Assembly: GCA_023436485.1 (NCBI GenBank)
Contig: JAEZIU010000235.1
Span: 1 to 50,357, forward strand
Direction: 5' to 3'
DNA: 50,357 nucleotides
Source of the DNA: Bacillota bacterium
Lineage (GTDB): Bacteria; Bacillota; Clostridia; Acetivibrionales; DSM-1351
Shown: in pieces, positions 24,250 to 32,501 of the stretch
Layout: every line of letters starts with the position of its first letter
How positions within the stretch are numbered: the first letter of the stretch is position 1
The notes under the pieces: generated by a model
What the model was told of the DNA's origin: nothing
Seen by the model: only the letters and a program-made list of their open reading frames with translations
Databases searched by the model: none
Program-made: the position numbers and the translations under genes

Positions 24250-26958
24250 TTATTTCAAACCTAACTTTCCATTGATAATTTTTATTGTTCCTGTAAATGC
24301 ATCCATCTCTATGATTGCCCCGTTAGGAATAATTTTAGTTGCATTATCAACCGAAACTATTGTAGGAATACCGAATTTTCTTCCTGTAATAGCGGTATGA
24401 GACAACATGTTGCCTCGTTCTACAATAATCCCCTTAGCTGCCAACATTAGAAATAACCAGCCTGGATCTGTTTCCCGTGTTACTAATATCATATCCTCAT
24501 CAATATCTCCGTAATCGTTAGGATTGAGGATAACTTTCGCTTTACCTGTAATTTTCCCAGGACAAGAACCAATACCACTTATACTATTAATACTATTGTC
24601 GATTTTAGTATAATCTGTAATAGAATTATCCCTAACTGGTCCATAAGTAGTAATCTGCACAGCTGTCTCAAGTTTGGAGTTTTCGATGAATTCTTTCTTT
24701 CGGATATCAGAAAGCGCCTGAAGATTTTCAGTAACCCCGGTGCCATCGATATAACCAAATATTTCATCTAGTGTTAAATACAAAATATCTTCCCACGAAT
24801 TTAAGACATGCCTTTTCTGCAGTTGATGCCCGATTCCAATAAAAATATTCCTAGAGAAGCCAAATAGCTCACTCCTGTAATATCTGGCATTTTCACGGTT
24901 ATTGATTAACCAGCGTGTATACTTGAGAATGATAGATATGTACATCCTTTTTAGCGGTTTTCCATGAAGCAATGTTTTTAGCCTTTTCTCAGCTTCTGCT
25001 CTTACTTTTTTTTCGTTTTGGATAAATCCGTCAGCAGTTAATCCCCGCTTGAGAAATCCCTTTATCATATCAATAAAAGCCCACGGTTCCTGCCGGAAAT
25101 TAGCCTGATCCATCTTTAATTCCATAAGGACTCTGTCACCATAATTTTGTACATAATTCTTAAAATCATCACACAAGTTCTTATCAATCTTCTCTGATTC
25201 TATTAATTTCCACAACTCTTTTGCAGATTCAGTATTAAAAAGCTTCAGTAGCTGCTTGTCCTGATGGATTTTTTCTGATATTTTAATTGCTTCCATCATA
25301 ATCTTAACACTTAATAACTGCTCATCTCCACATAATAAATCATTTAAAAGTCCAGGGTTTTCATCCAAGAAACCTTCTTTTTGAAAATATTTATGAGCCA
25401 TACCATGAAGTATTGGTAAATAGGTGTCATTAACTATCGTTATTCCCCAATGATGTTCCGCCTCATTCCATATATTAGAAAATAATTTTTCACTAAGAAG
25501 CATGTCCATATCTTCAAATGATTTTCCACGTAACGGTTTAAATAATTCTTCCCACCAATTGTTAAATTTCAAAATGTTGTGTTTTTGAAAAATAAATAGT
25601 TTTATATTAATAAAAACAGAGGTTAAGACATTAAAAACATATTTAATACTGGTCCATAGTCGTTTTGAAGGACTTTCAGTGCTTGTTTTATAGGATGTTT
25701 GAAACCCCATTATTTTTTCCCAATCTGCTCTAACTAATGGAAATAATGGCCCTAGGCTATGTAAATGGTAAAAGGAATTTAGTGAATAATATATTCTTCC
25801 TCCATGAAAGCCAATCATCTTATCTATATTTTGGAAGTTATCCTGCAATAATGAATATTTATACCCCATCTTCCGATATCCGTCATAAAAAACTGTCCGG
25901 TATAATAATCTGGCAATCGAGTATGTCAAAGGTTTATTAACCCCTGGAAAGCTTTCAGTTATATTGGTATTCGTCCATATCATTTGTTTATCAAATTTAA
26001 TGGCGACCGGCCGTGCCTGCAGTATATAAAGTTTATTGTCATCGGTAAATGTCCCCTCGATATCTTGAGGACATTTAAAAATACTCTCAATCTTTTTGCC
26101 TATATTTTTTAATTGAGTAATTTGGTCATCGTTCAAACATGGAATGTCTTTAAGGGATTTATCAACCTCTTTTTCACAAATACCCCACCCTTTTTCGCCA
26201 TTGTAAGTTAACATTTTTGTTTTTGAAGAAACTTGTTTTTCAATATTATTACTTAAAAAATTTACGAAATAATGATCTACTTCAACTTTTTCCTGAACTA
26301 TACCTTCGCCGATGCCAAAACCAGCTGCTATAACAGTATCTTTTGAAGATACTATCGGATCGCAAGTAAACATAACAAAAGAGCGATTTCCAAAGATCAT
26401 ATCTTGAATACCTACAGCTACAGAAAAATCCATAAGACCAATATTGCACTTTTTCCTATACAGCAATGCTTCCTGACTAAACCCTGAAGCCCAACAACCT
26501 TTTATACGTTCAAGTAATTGTTCTTTATTTACATATAAATATGTGGTACTTATTCCTGCAAAAGGGTTATCCTTTGAATCTTCGCTTTCTCCTTCTGTAA
26601 TTCCAATCATTGAAGCTCTTACAGATACATATGCTGTATTTGAGAATAGAGCATTGAAATATTTGTATATGAGCTTTGTATTTTTATCAGATAATTGCAA
26701 AGATAAAAAGAGCTGTTCAATTGCTCGGGAATTCTCCAAGATACTTTGACTATTGTCAAAATCAATACCTGAAATAATTTTTTCAACCTGTCTCTTGATC
26801 GAATCAAATACTTCAATATAAAAGTGCGTAGATAAACAATAAAAAGGTGGAATAGGCAAGCCTTTTTTATACATAATGTGCTGTGAAAAGAATTTATTCC
26901 CGACTAGATTTTTATCTGAAATTTTGTTATAAAGAAGAACTTTTTTTGATTCAAACAT
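24250..26958 (-). CDS. PEP-synthase-fold phosphotransferase, rifampin-phosphotransferase-like
   Basis: The 902-residue protein has three parts. An N-terminal ATP-grasp domain of the PPDK type runs to about residue 320 (VSVRASMIGITEGE, then NPFAGISTTYLYV, IEGTFTDDNKLYILQARP). A large helical middle is typical of rifampin phosphotransferases. A C-terminal phosphohistidine swivel domain has H854 in RGNMLSHTAITGRKFGIPTI. RPH enzymes (about 870 residues) use ATP to phosphorylate a hydroxyl of rifampin via the histidine. True PEP synthase has a C-terminal PEP-binding barrel, absent here. So the target may be the operon's own product, as self-protection or an activation step; this is inference. Confidence 0.82.
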   Translation of the reverse strand: MFESKKVLLYNKISDKNLVGNKFFSQHIMYKKGLPIPPFYCLSTHFYIEVFDSIKRQVEKIISGIDFDNSQSILENSRAIEQLFLSLQLSDKNTKLIYKYFNALFSNTAYVSVRASMIGITEGESEDSKDNPFAGISTTYLYVNKEQLLERIKGCWASGFSQEALLYRKKCNIGLMDFSVAVGIQDMIFGNRSFVMFTCDPIVSSKDTVIAAGFGIGEGIVQEKVEVDHYFVNFLSNNIEKQVSSKTKMLTYNGEKGWGICEKEVDKSLKDIPCLNDDQITQLKNIGKKIESIFKCPQDIEGTFTDDNKLYILQARPVAIKFDKQMIWTNTNITESFPGVNKPLTYSIARLLYRTVFYDGYRKMGYKYSLLQDNFQNIDKMIGFHGGRIYYSLNSFYHLHSLGPLFPLVRADWEKIMGFQTSYKTSTESPSKRLWTSIKYVFNVLTSVFINIKLFIFQKHNILKFNNWWEELFKPLRGKSFEDMDMLLSEKLFSNIWNEAEHHWGITIVNDTYLPILHGMAHKYFQKEGFLDENPGLLNDLLCGDEQLLSVKIMMEAIKISEKIHQDKQLLKLFNTESAKELWKLIESEKIDKNLCDDFKNYVQNYGDRVLMELKMDQANFRQEPWAFIDMIKGFLKRGLTADGFIQNEKKVRAEAEKRLKTLLHGKPLKRMYISIILKYTRWLINNRENARYYRSELFGFSRNIFIGIGHQLQKRHVLNSWEDILYLTLDEIFGYIDGTGVTENLQALSDIRKKEFIENSKLETAVQITTYGPVRDNSITDYTKIDNSINSISGIGSCPGKITGKAKVILNPNDYGDIDEDMILVTRETDPGWLFLMLAAKGIIVERGNMLSHTAITGRKFGIPTIVSVDNATKIIPNGAIIEMDAFTGTIKIINGKLGLK

Positions 26959-26977
26959 ATTTTATACCTCATTTTAT

Positions 26978-27949
26978 CTATTTCATATTAAAATCTTCCA
27001 ATAAATCAGTTAATACTTCCAAACTATCCTTGCCTATAATCATGTTTCCAAGTTCAGACTTTAATTCAGATACATCGCAATAATGAGACCAGCCAATCAA
27101 TGCAATAAAATCAATGATTGATCTTAATTTTATACTCGGTATATTATAAAGCATTTTGATGGCAAAACGTGGTAAGGGCTTATAGCGAATGTTATTTGAA
27201 ATCTGATAATTACTACAAATGCAAGTAACTAGTTCTTTTAAATTGTAAAAATTGTCATAGCCAACATTTAAAATTTTATTCACCGGTTTTTCTTTATTTG
27301 AAAAAACATTATCAACCAGCTGCAAAATTAGCTTTGCATAATCATTAACCGATATAAATGAATACTTATTATTAGGGGATGCAAATATAATTCCCTTTTT
27401 CACAAAATTGATTATGGCAGCTAATGTGTTATCCCCTTTCCCGAAAATAAACCTAGGACGTAATATATAGGCACTTTTCTCTCTCTTAGACATTTCAGCC
27501 CTAACCAAGTTTTCTGCTTCATAACGTGAAATTGCCAAGTCAGTCATGGGATTTACCGGGTCTGTCTCTGACACAAAATCTTGATTCCACATACCATAAA
27601 CTGATAGAGAACTGCCATATATTATTCCTAGTGTTTTATCATTAATGTTATTAAGGAGGTTTACAGTACCATTAACGTTTGTCTCATAATAACCTCTCCC
27701 ATCCTTGTCTACTTGCTTTCTGGCAAAATGGAGGATACAGTGTTCTTCGCAAGGGAGCATTTCAGGTTTCAAGTTTGCCAGATCACTTTTTATTACTTTT
27801 ACATATTTAGGAATCGGCTCATCAATCTCGCTTCTTACCAAAGAGATTATTTTATACTTGCCATGATATGGGGGACTATCTAGTAGGCTAAGAATGGCCG
27901 AACCAATGACTCCGGTCCCACCCAATAACACAATGCATTTCTTATTCAT
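26978..27949 (-). CDS. NAD-dependent epimerase/dehydratase-like extended SDR
   Basis: The 323-residue protein has the nucleotide-binding GGTGVIG at 10-16 and the family frame IIYGSSLSVYG. The catalytic YxxxK position reads L138-x3-R142 (DLAISRYEAE), so the usual tyrosine and lysine are missing, with a Tyr one place after the Arg. It may be a non-catalytic or changed enzyme, or use another base. It lies 7 nt behind a methyltransferase-like gene and 19 nt before the phosphotransferase gene. The substrate could be a carrier- or CoA-bound intermediate or a sugar; nothing here decides. Confidence 0.8.
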   Translation of the reverse strand: MNKKCIVLLGGTGVIGSAILSLLDSPPYHGKYKIISLVRSEIDEPIPKYVKVIKSDLANLKPEMLPCEEHCILHFARKQVDKDGRGYYETNVNGTVNLLNNINDKTLGIIYGSSLSVYGMWNQDFVSETDPVNPMTDLAISRYEAENLVRAEMSKREKSAYILRPRFIFGKGDNTLAAIINFVKKGIIFASPNNKYSFISVNDYAKLILQLVDNVFSNKEKPVNKILNVGYDNFYNLKELVTCICSNYQISNNIRYKPLPRFAIKMLYNIPSIKLRSIIDFIALIGWSHYCDVSELKSELGNMIIGKDSLEVLTDLLEDFNMK

Positions 27950-27956
27950 TGGCTAA

Positions 27957-28607
27957 TCACCAGATAAACGGAATAAGCCGTTTTCTTCTTTCACTATACT
28001 CACTATAATCTTTTAATGAGTATAAAGCCTTTTCTTCCACAATAATCCTCCTAATTATAGCTGGTACAAATAATAAACAGTACACAAAAATACTTATTAT
28101 GTTAAGGAAAAAAATAATAAAGCCGAGATGTGCTAAAAGCATACCCAAATAAGATGGATGCCTTATAATTTTATAAGGACCTTCTCTGATAATTCTGTGA
28201 TTCTCTCTAATCTTTACCCAATGCGAATAAAATTCCCCTAAGGCTTTCATCGCTGCAAATCTCAATAAAACTCCAATTAAGAACAAACCAATTCCTATAA
28301 ACATCCATATTCCAGGTTTTCTCCAAATTGATGGTATCAATAAAGCACTGTAAACTGTTAATAATTTAGCAAACAAATAATAGTCGAAAGTTTTATTATC
28401 TGAGGCTGTGGCTTTGATTATTTCATCTTTTTTTAAACTTGATTTAAATGCTTCAAACATTGACCATGAAACATATAGTAAAACTAATATAATGCCAGCT
28501 CCTAGCATAGATATGCTCCAGCTAGAGAGTTTGTAAATTGAAAATACTAGAAAAACAATATTAATAAGAAAGCTAACTAGTAAAGCCGAAATTTTCTTCA
28601 TATCCAT
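27957..28607 (-). CDS. ICMT-like membrane methyltransferase (second of two)
   Basis: The 216-residue integral membrane protein has four or five helices and the isoprenylcysteine-carboxyl-methyltransferase / phospholipid-methyltransferase signature near 141-160: REGPYKIIRHPSYLGMLLAH, with R149-H150-P151 and Y153. The C-terminal EEKALYSLKDYSEYSERRKR helps bind SAM. Bacterial members methylate carboxyl or other groups of membrane-bound, often prenylated or quinone-like molecules. Together with the UbiA-type enzyme at 20503 it suggests a lipophilic, membrane-embedded intermediate. Substrate unknown. Confidence 0.83.
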   Translation of the reverse strand: MDMKKISALLVSFLINIVFLVFSIYKLSSWSISMLGAGIILVLLYVSWSMFEAFKSSLKKDEIIKATASDNKTFDYYLFAKLLTVYSALLIPSIWRKPGIWMFIGIGLFLIGVLLRFAAMKALGEFYSHWVKIRENHRIIREGPYKIIRHPSYLGMLLAHLGFIIFFLNIISIFVYCLLFVPAIIRRIIVEEKALYSLKDYSEYSERRKRLIPFIW

Positions 28608-28638
28608 AATCCTTTTATTCTAATATAATAGTTTTTAC

Positions 28639-29304
28639 TCACCATATGTAAGGAAACAATCTCCATTTTACTTTGCTCGAATAACGCCTGTATTCATTAA
28701 ATGATTGGAGATACTTGTCCTCTACATTGGTACGGTTAATTACTGCTGTATACCACAAAATTAAAGCAATGATAGAAAAGATATTGCAACCGATCATTAC
28801 GAGACCAGTGTGTACAATAATTGTTCCAAGATAAGACGGATGTCTTATGAAGCGATACATACCAATATCAACGGGTTTTGATTTAATTTTCCGTATACGC
28901 AAACTATATTGTTCTCCAAGAGATTGAACCGCATTTACTCTTATTGGTAAACCAACAGCCATGATTACTATACCCACAATCACTTGAGAGAGATAAATAG
29001 ATGAATTGGGTATGTAAACTGATAATAGCAGCAGGTTCTCAGCAGCAATGCAGATATCAAGAGTGTGTTTATCATTATTTTTCTCTGTATCTTGAGCTTC
29101 TTTCTTGCTTATTTTCCTTTCCCAAACTTTCCAACCTACATAAATGAAAAAAACAACCCACCCTAAATAAAAATTGGTCAATGAAGATTTTTTCCAAAGA
29201 TGGATAACAGCCAAAGTAGTAATAACCACACTTCCAATATAGGTTAAAATCAATGGATAGGACTGATATAATTTTGACTTTGTAATACGTGACTCTGTTC
29301 GCAT
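28639..29304 (-). CDS. ICMT-like membrane methyltransferase (first of two)
   Basis: The 221-residue paralog of the next gene has the same fold and signature (MYRFIRHPSYLGTIIVHTG) and the C-terminal VEDKYLQSFNEYRRYSSKVK. The pair lies 31 nt apart and presumably arose by duplication, with sequence now quite different. Two membrane methyltransferases in one operon suggest two separate methylations, or one active and one accessory subunit. It follows the radical SAM gene by 23 nt. Confidence 0.83.
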   Translation of the reverse strand: MRTESRITKSKLYQSYPLILTYIGSVVITTLAVIHLWKKSSLTNFYLGWVVFFIYVGWKVWERKISKKEAQDTEKNNDKHTLDICIAAENLLLLSVYIPNSSIYLSQVIVGIVIMAVGLPIRVNAVQSLGEQYSLRIRKIKSKPVDIGMYRFIRHPSYLGTIIVHTGLVMIGCNIFSIIALILWYTAVINRTNVEDKYLQSFNEYRRYSSKVKWRLFPYIW

Positions 29305-29327
29305 AGTTTATTTGACCACCTATGTAT

Positions 29328-30824
29328 TTATTTGTATCCGAATAGTTTATATCGAATAATTTTTCTTACAAATTCTTTGTATTTCAATTTTGACCGCTCA
29401 GAATATGTATAAAATTTAATTTTTTTTATGAAAATTATCATACGTACAAAAAACAGAGATATAATATACGGAGGTATTATCCCAAAAATAAAGAATAACT
29501 TCTTATTAATAATAAATGTTTTTAATGATTTAGGTAAAATCGGATATAGCAACATTAAATTTGCGTACTTGTTGAAATTCTTTTTATAAGTATCTCCGCC
29601 TTGAAAAAGTCCCTTGGCATTCATCGCTATATTGATTCTTTCAACATCTTGCTCGTTTAAAATCCCAAATTCTATCGCTTTATCAATTATCTCTGTTTTA
29701 GGATAATACCTTAACCAGAATACTCTTATTAGGTCAGGGGTAACATCCTTAAAGTAAGTCAAATTCTCAATAACTTCTTTTTCAGTTAACGACGGCAAGC
29801 CAAATATTAAATCAATCAAACAAACTAAATTATGTTTCTTAAATAACGCTAAAGCACTCATTATTTTTTCAGTTTTAGTATTACGGTTAAGGATAGTTTT
29901 GTTAATTTCATAATCTGTAGTTTGTATTCCCATTACCACTTCGTAACACATTGAGTTTTTAAGTAGAAGAACGGTTTCTTCGTCAATGGTATTTGGATGG
30001 ACAGATACGGAATACGGAATTTTAATAAATTTATTATATTTTTCGCTAAACTCTCTGAGCCAAGCTTTATCATAGGTAAATAGTTCATCAACGAATTTAA
30101 TATGATCAAACTTATATTTTATTTTGGCTTCCATCAGTTCCTCTATCACATTGTCCACACTTCTTCGACGGAGATAATTCTTTGGATATAGTTTCTTCAT
30201 CACGCTATTATTACAGTAAGTACAATTATATGGACATCCCCTTGCAGTCAATATAAGATACCCATAATTTAAAGAATTAGCTTTATCATAAAATACTTTT
30301 TTATTCGGAAATGGCAGACTGTCAAGATCTACAATAGGTGGCCTTAGTTCATTAAGAATCTGTTGACCGTCTTTTTTATAACAAAGATTCTTGATATCTG
30401 AATAATCGCCATTAATTTTTTCAACCAGTTCCAGTAACGCATATTCACCCTCACCGCAGATAACAAAATCAATGCACTTCTCTTTAAGTACAATCTCTGG
30501 TACACTTGTAGCATGAATCCCTCCAAAAACTACCGGGATATCTTTCCAGCTTTTAACTTGATTCGCCATTTTAATGGACCAGTGGTAATCATCAGTTACT
30601 GTTGAGAAACAAGCTATATCCGGATCAAATTCTGTGAAATCCTTTTTGATATATTCATTGACATCAAACATTTTGCCAAGAAATTTACTTCTAATCATAG
30701 TATTTTCCGAAAAAAGTAATGGATCAAAGAAAACTTCACATTGATGAGAATGCTTCTCCAACATGCTTATCAAATATTCTACTCCCAGGCTCTCATACCC
30801 TGCATAGAAAAAAGCGACTTTCAT
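29328..30824 (-). CDS. B12-binding-domain radical SAM enzyme (second of two)
   Basis: The 498-residue protein has an N-terminal cobalamin-binding-like domain (VVFGGIHATSVPEIVL, VICGEGEYALLEL) and a radical SAM motif C197-x3-C201-x2-C204 (GCPYNCTYCNNS). The DxHxxG motif is again missing. A C-terminal stretch of basic and hydrophobic residues (residues 430-490) may contact membrane or carrier protein. It shares the layout of the enzyme at 21485 but differs strongly in sequence, so the two likely act at different positions of the product. The ribosome binding site is GGGGGAT. Confidence 0.88.
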   Translation of the reverse strand: MKVAFFYAGYESLGVEYLISMLEKHSHQCEVFFDPLLFSENTMIRSKFLGKMFDVNEYIKKDFTEFDPDIACFSTVTDDYHWSIKMANQVKSWKDIPVVFGGIHATSVPEIVLKEKCIDFVICGEGEYALLELVEKINGDYSDIKNLCYKKDGQQILNELRPPIVDLDSLPFPNKKVFYDKANSLNYGYLILTARGCPYNCTYCNNSVMKKLYPKNYLRRRSVDNVIEELMEAKIKYKFDHIKFVDELFTYDKAWLREFSEKYNKFIKIPYSVSVHPNTIDEETVLLLKNSMCYEVVMGIQTTDYEINKTILNRNTKTEKIMSALALFKKHNLVCLIDLIFGLPSLTEKEVIENLTYFKDVTPDLIRVFWLRYYPKTEIIDKAIEFGILNEQDVERINIAMNAKGLFQGGDTYKKNFNKYANLMLLYPILPKSLKTFIINKKLFFIFGIIPPYIISLFFVRMIIFIKKIKFYTYSERSKLKYKEFVRKIIRYKLFGYK

Positions 30825-30990
30825 TTATTCAATCCCCCAATCATATTTTTATACACTAACTAACATTTCTGCTGTTCTAATCTCATGGTTGCTTTTTATT
30901 TTATGCTTCATCTATTAACGACTTCAATTCTAAACCTCTTTTGGATATTATTTTTCACCTAGTCCCTTCCTTATAGGAACTAATTTTTCA

Positions 30991-32490
30991 TTAGTTTATA
31001 AAAATTTTTGTTGGTATTTTATGCCTTGATAGATTCTTTTTACATAAATTTTTGAGTTCCTTTTCAGTAATGCTATCATTTTTATCAACTTCTACAAATG
31101 CATGTAATCGATTTCCATATTTCACATTCTCACTAACGATTACCTTTGCGTTTTTCACTTTAAGATGGCTTTTTAAAATATTTTCAACCTCCGTTAAATC
31201 TACCATCTTAGATGCAATTTTTGTAATAGGACATTTTCTTCCTATGAAATGTAGGAAGTTATCCTTGTCCATAAACCCTATGTCTCCTGTAAAGAAGTAT
31301 TCATCATGAAATAATTGCATCGTTTCATACTCTTTGTCATAATATCCATCCGCTACAGTCAAACCTTTAATTGCAATTTCACCAACTTGTCCATCTAAAA
31401 CTTCATTACCAAAGCAATCAATAATTTCAATTCTTGTATCATTTGTAAATGGAACACCTAGAGTGCCATACTTCATTTTCTCTGGTATGTTGAAAGTTAT
31501 AGGGAATGTTTCGGTAAGCCCATATCCTTGATAAACATTTATATTAAGGGTTTTTAAGATTTCTTTCTGAATCTGTTCTTCTAAGTAACTGCCTCCAGAT
31601 ATTATCAGTAAATCCGGATTAAACTGCCCCTCAACTTTATCTCCCTGTAGCTTCGCTTCCAAAACAAGTTTCTTAAGTAAATCCGGAACCAAACATGTAA
31701 AACTCACATTATAAGTTTTCAAAAGACTTAAAATACTTTTCTGTTGAACCATTTCAACTTGTAGTAATTTACAGCCATAAGTGAGTGGAAATAAAACTGA
31801 TGATGTGATACCGTAAATAGGGTAAAATGGCAAGCAATTAAGGTGTACTGCACCAGGCTTCTGATGATAAAGCATTCCTGCCTTCTCCAAGTATATAGAA
31901 TACTCATCATACCTATGACGTACTTGCAGTGGATAACCGAAACCTTTATAAGTGTAGTGGCAACTTATCACTGGATTATTATCCGGAGCTGTTAATCTCT
32001 TTGTCGTTTTAGTTAGGGAATTAATATCCAATACTACCGGTTTAGTACTAGAGCCCTCGTACGCTCCTTTTTCCATATCTGTTGTAAGTATAAATTCGAT
32101 TGACTTATTCTCTAACAATAGACTTTCTTTTTCTCTAAAGCTATCGTTTGAAATAATTATTCCTAAGGGTTTTAAATCTTCTAGTATCTGCTTTAACTCA
32201 AAGTCTTTCATTTTATTATCTACACAAGCAGAGATGCATCCTATTGAGGCAAGCGCATAAAAACTGATTATGTACTCAATACCTTCAGATAAAAACAATA
32301 GCACTTTATCCCCTTGTTTAAGGTTTAATGTATCAAAATACCCTTTCCAAAGTTCTATTTTATCAAGACACTCCTTGTATGTATAACTTATTCCCGTCTT
32401 CTCAATTTTAAAGGCAGTAGCGTTAGGATAGTTATCTACAACTGATAAAAACTTTTCTATAAAATTAAAGTTACTTTTTTTAGAAACCAT
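30991..32490 (-). CDS. Degenerate acyl-AMP ligase (AMP-binding fold)
   Basis: A 499-residue member of the ANL superfamily: core motifs GYGLTETFPITFN and YFFTGDIGFMDKDNFLHFIGR are kept. The phosphate loop, usually SxGTTGxPKG, reads SCHYTYKGFGYPLQV here, and the protein ends at NLSRHKIPTKIFIN, just before the place where the catalytic A10 lysine (GK) normally sits. It may adenylate poorly, need a partner, or load a substrate onto the carrier in another way. GAGG before the ATG at 32490 favours this start over 32535, which lies inside the PKS gene; the gap to the PKS stop is 11 nt. Confidence 0.8.
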   Translation of the reverse strand: MVSKKSNFNFIEKFLSVVDNYPNATAFKIEKTGISYTYKECLDKIELWKGYFDTLNLKQGDKVLLFLSEGIEYIISFYALASIGCISACVDNKMKDFELKQILEDLKPLGIIISNDSFREKESLLLENKSIEFILTTDMEKGAYEGSSTKPVVLDINSLTKTTKRLTAPDNNPVISCHYTYKGFGYPLQVRHRYDEYSIYLEKAGMLYHQKPGAVHLNCLPFYPIYGITSSVLFPLTYGCKLLQVEMVQQKSILSLLKTYNVSFTCLVPDLLKKLVLEAKLQGDKVEGQFNPDLLIISGGSYLEEQIQKEILKTLNINVYQGYGLTETFPITFNIPEKMKYGTLGVPFTNDTRIEIIDCFGNEVLDGQVGEIAIKGLTVADGYYDKEYETMQLFHDEYFFTGDIGFMDKDNFLHFIGRKCPITKIASKMVDLTEVENILKSHLKVKNAKVIVSENVKYGNRLHAFVEVDKNDSITEKELKNLCKKNLSRHKIPTKIFIN

Positions 32491-32501
32491 AGTAGTTTTC
32501 C

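Noticed and set aside
24250..26958. Housekeeping PEP synthase
   Set aside because: The C-terminal PEP-binding barrel is missing, the order ends with the phosphohistidine domain, and the gene sits inside a biosynthetic operon.
30825..30990. Hidden gene in the 166-nt gap before the second radical SAM gene
   Set aside because: No frame with a ribosome binding site is seen; only small imperfect hairpins without a U-run.
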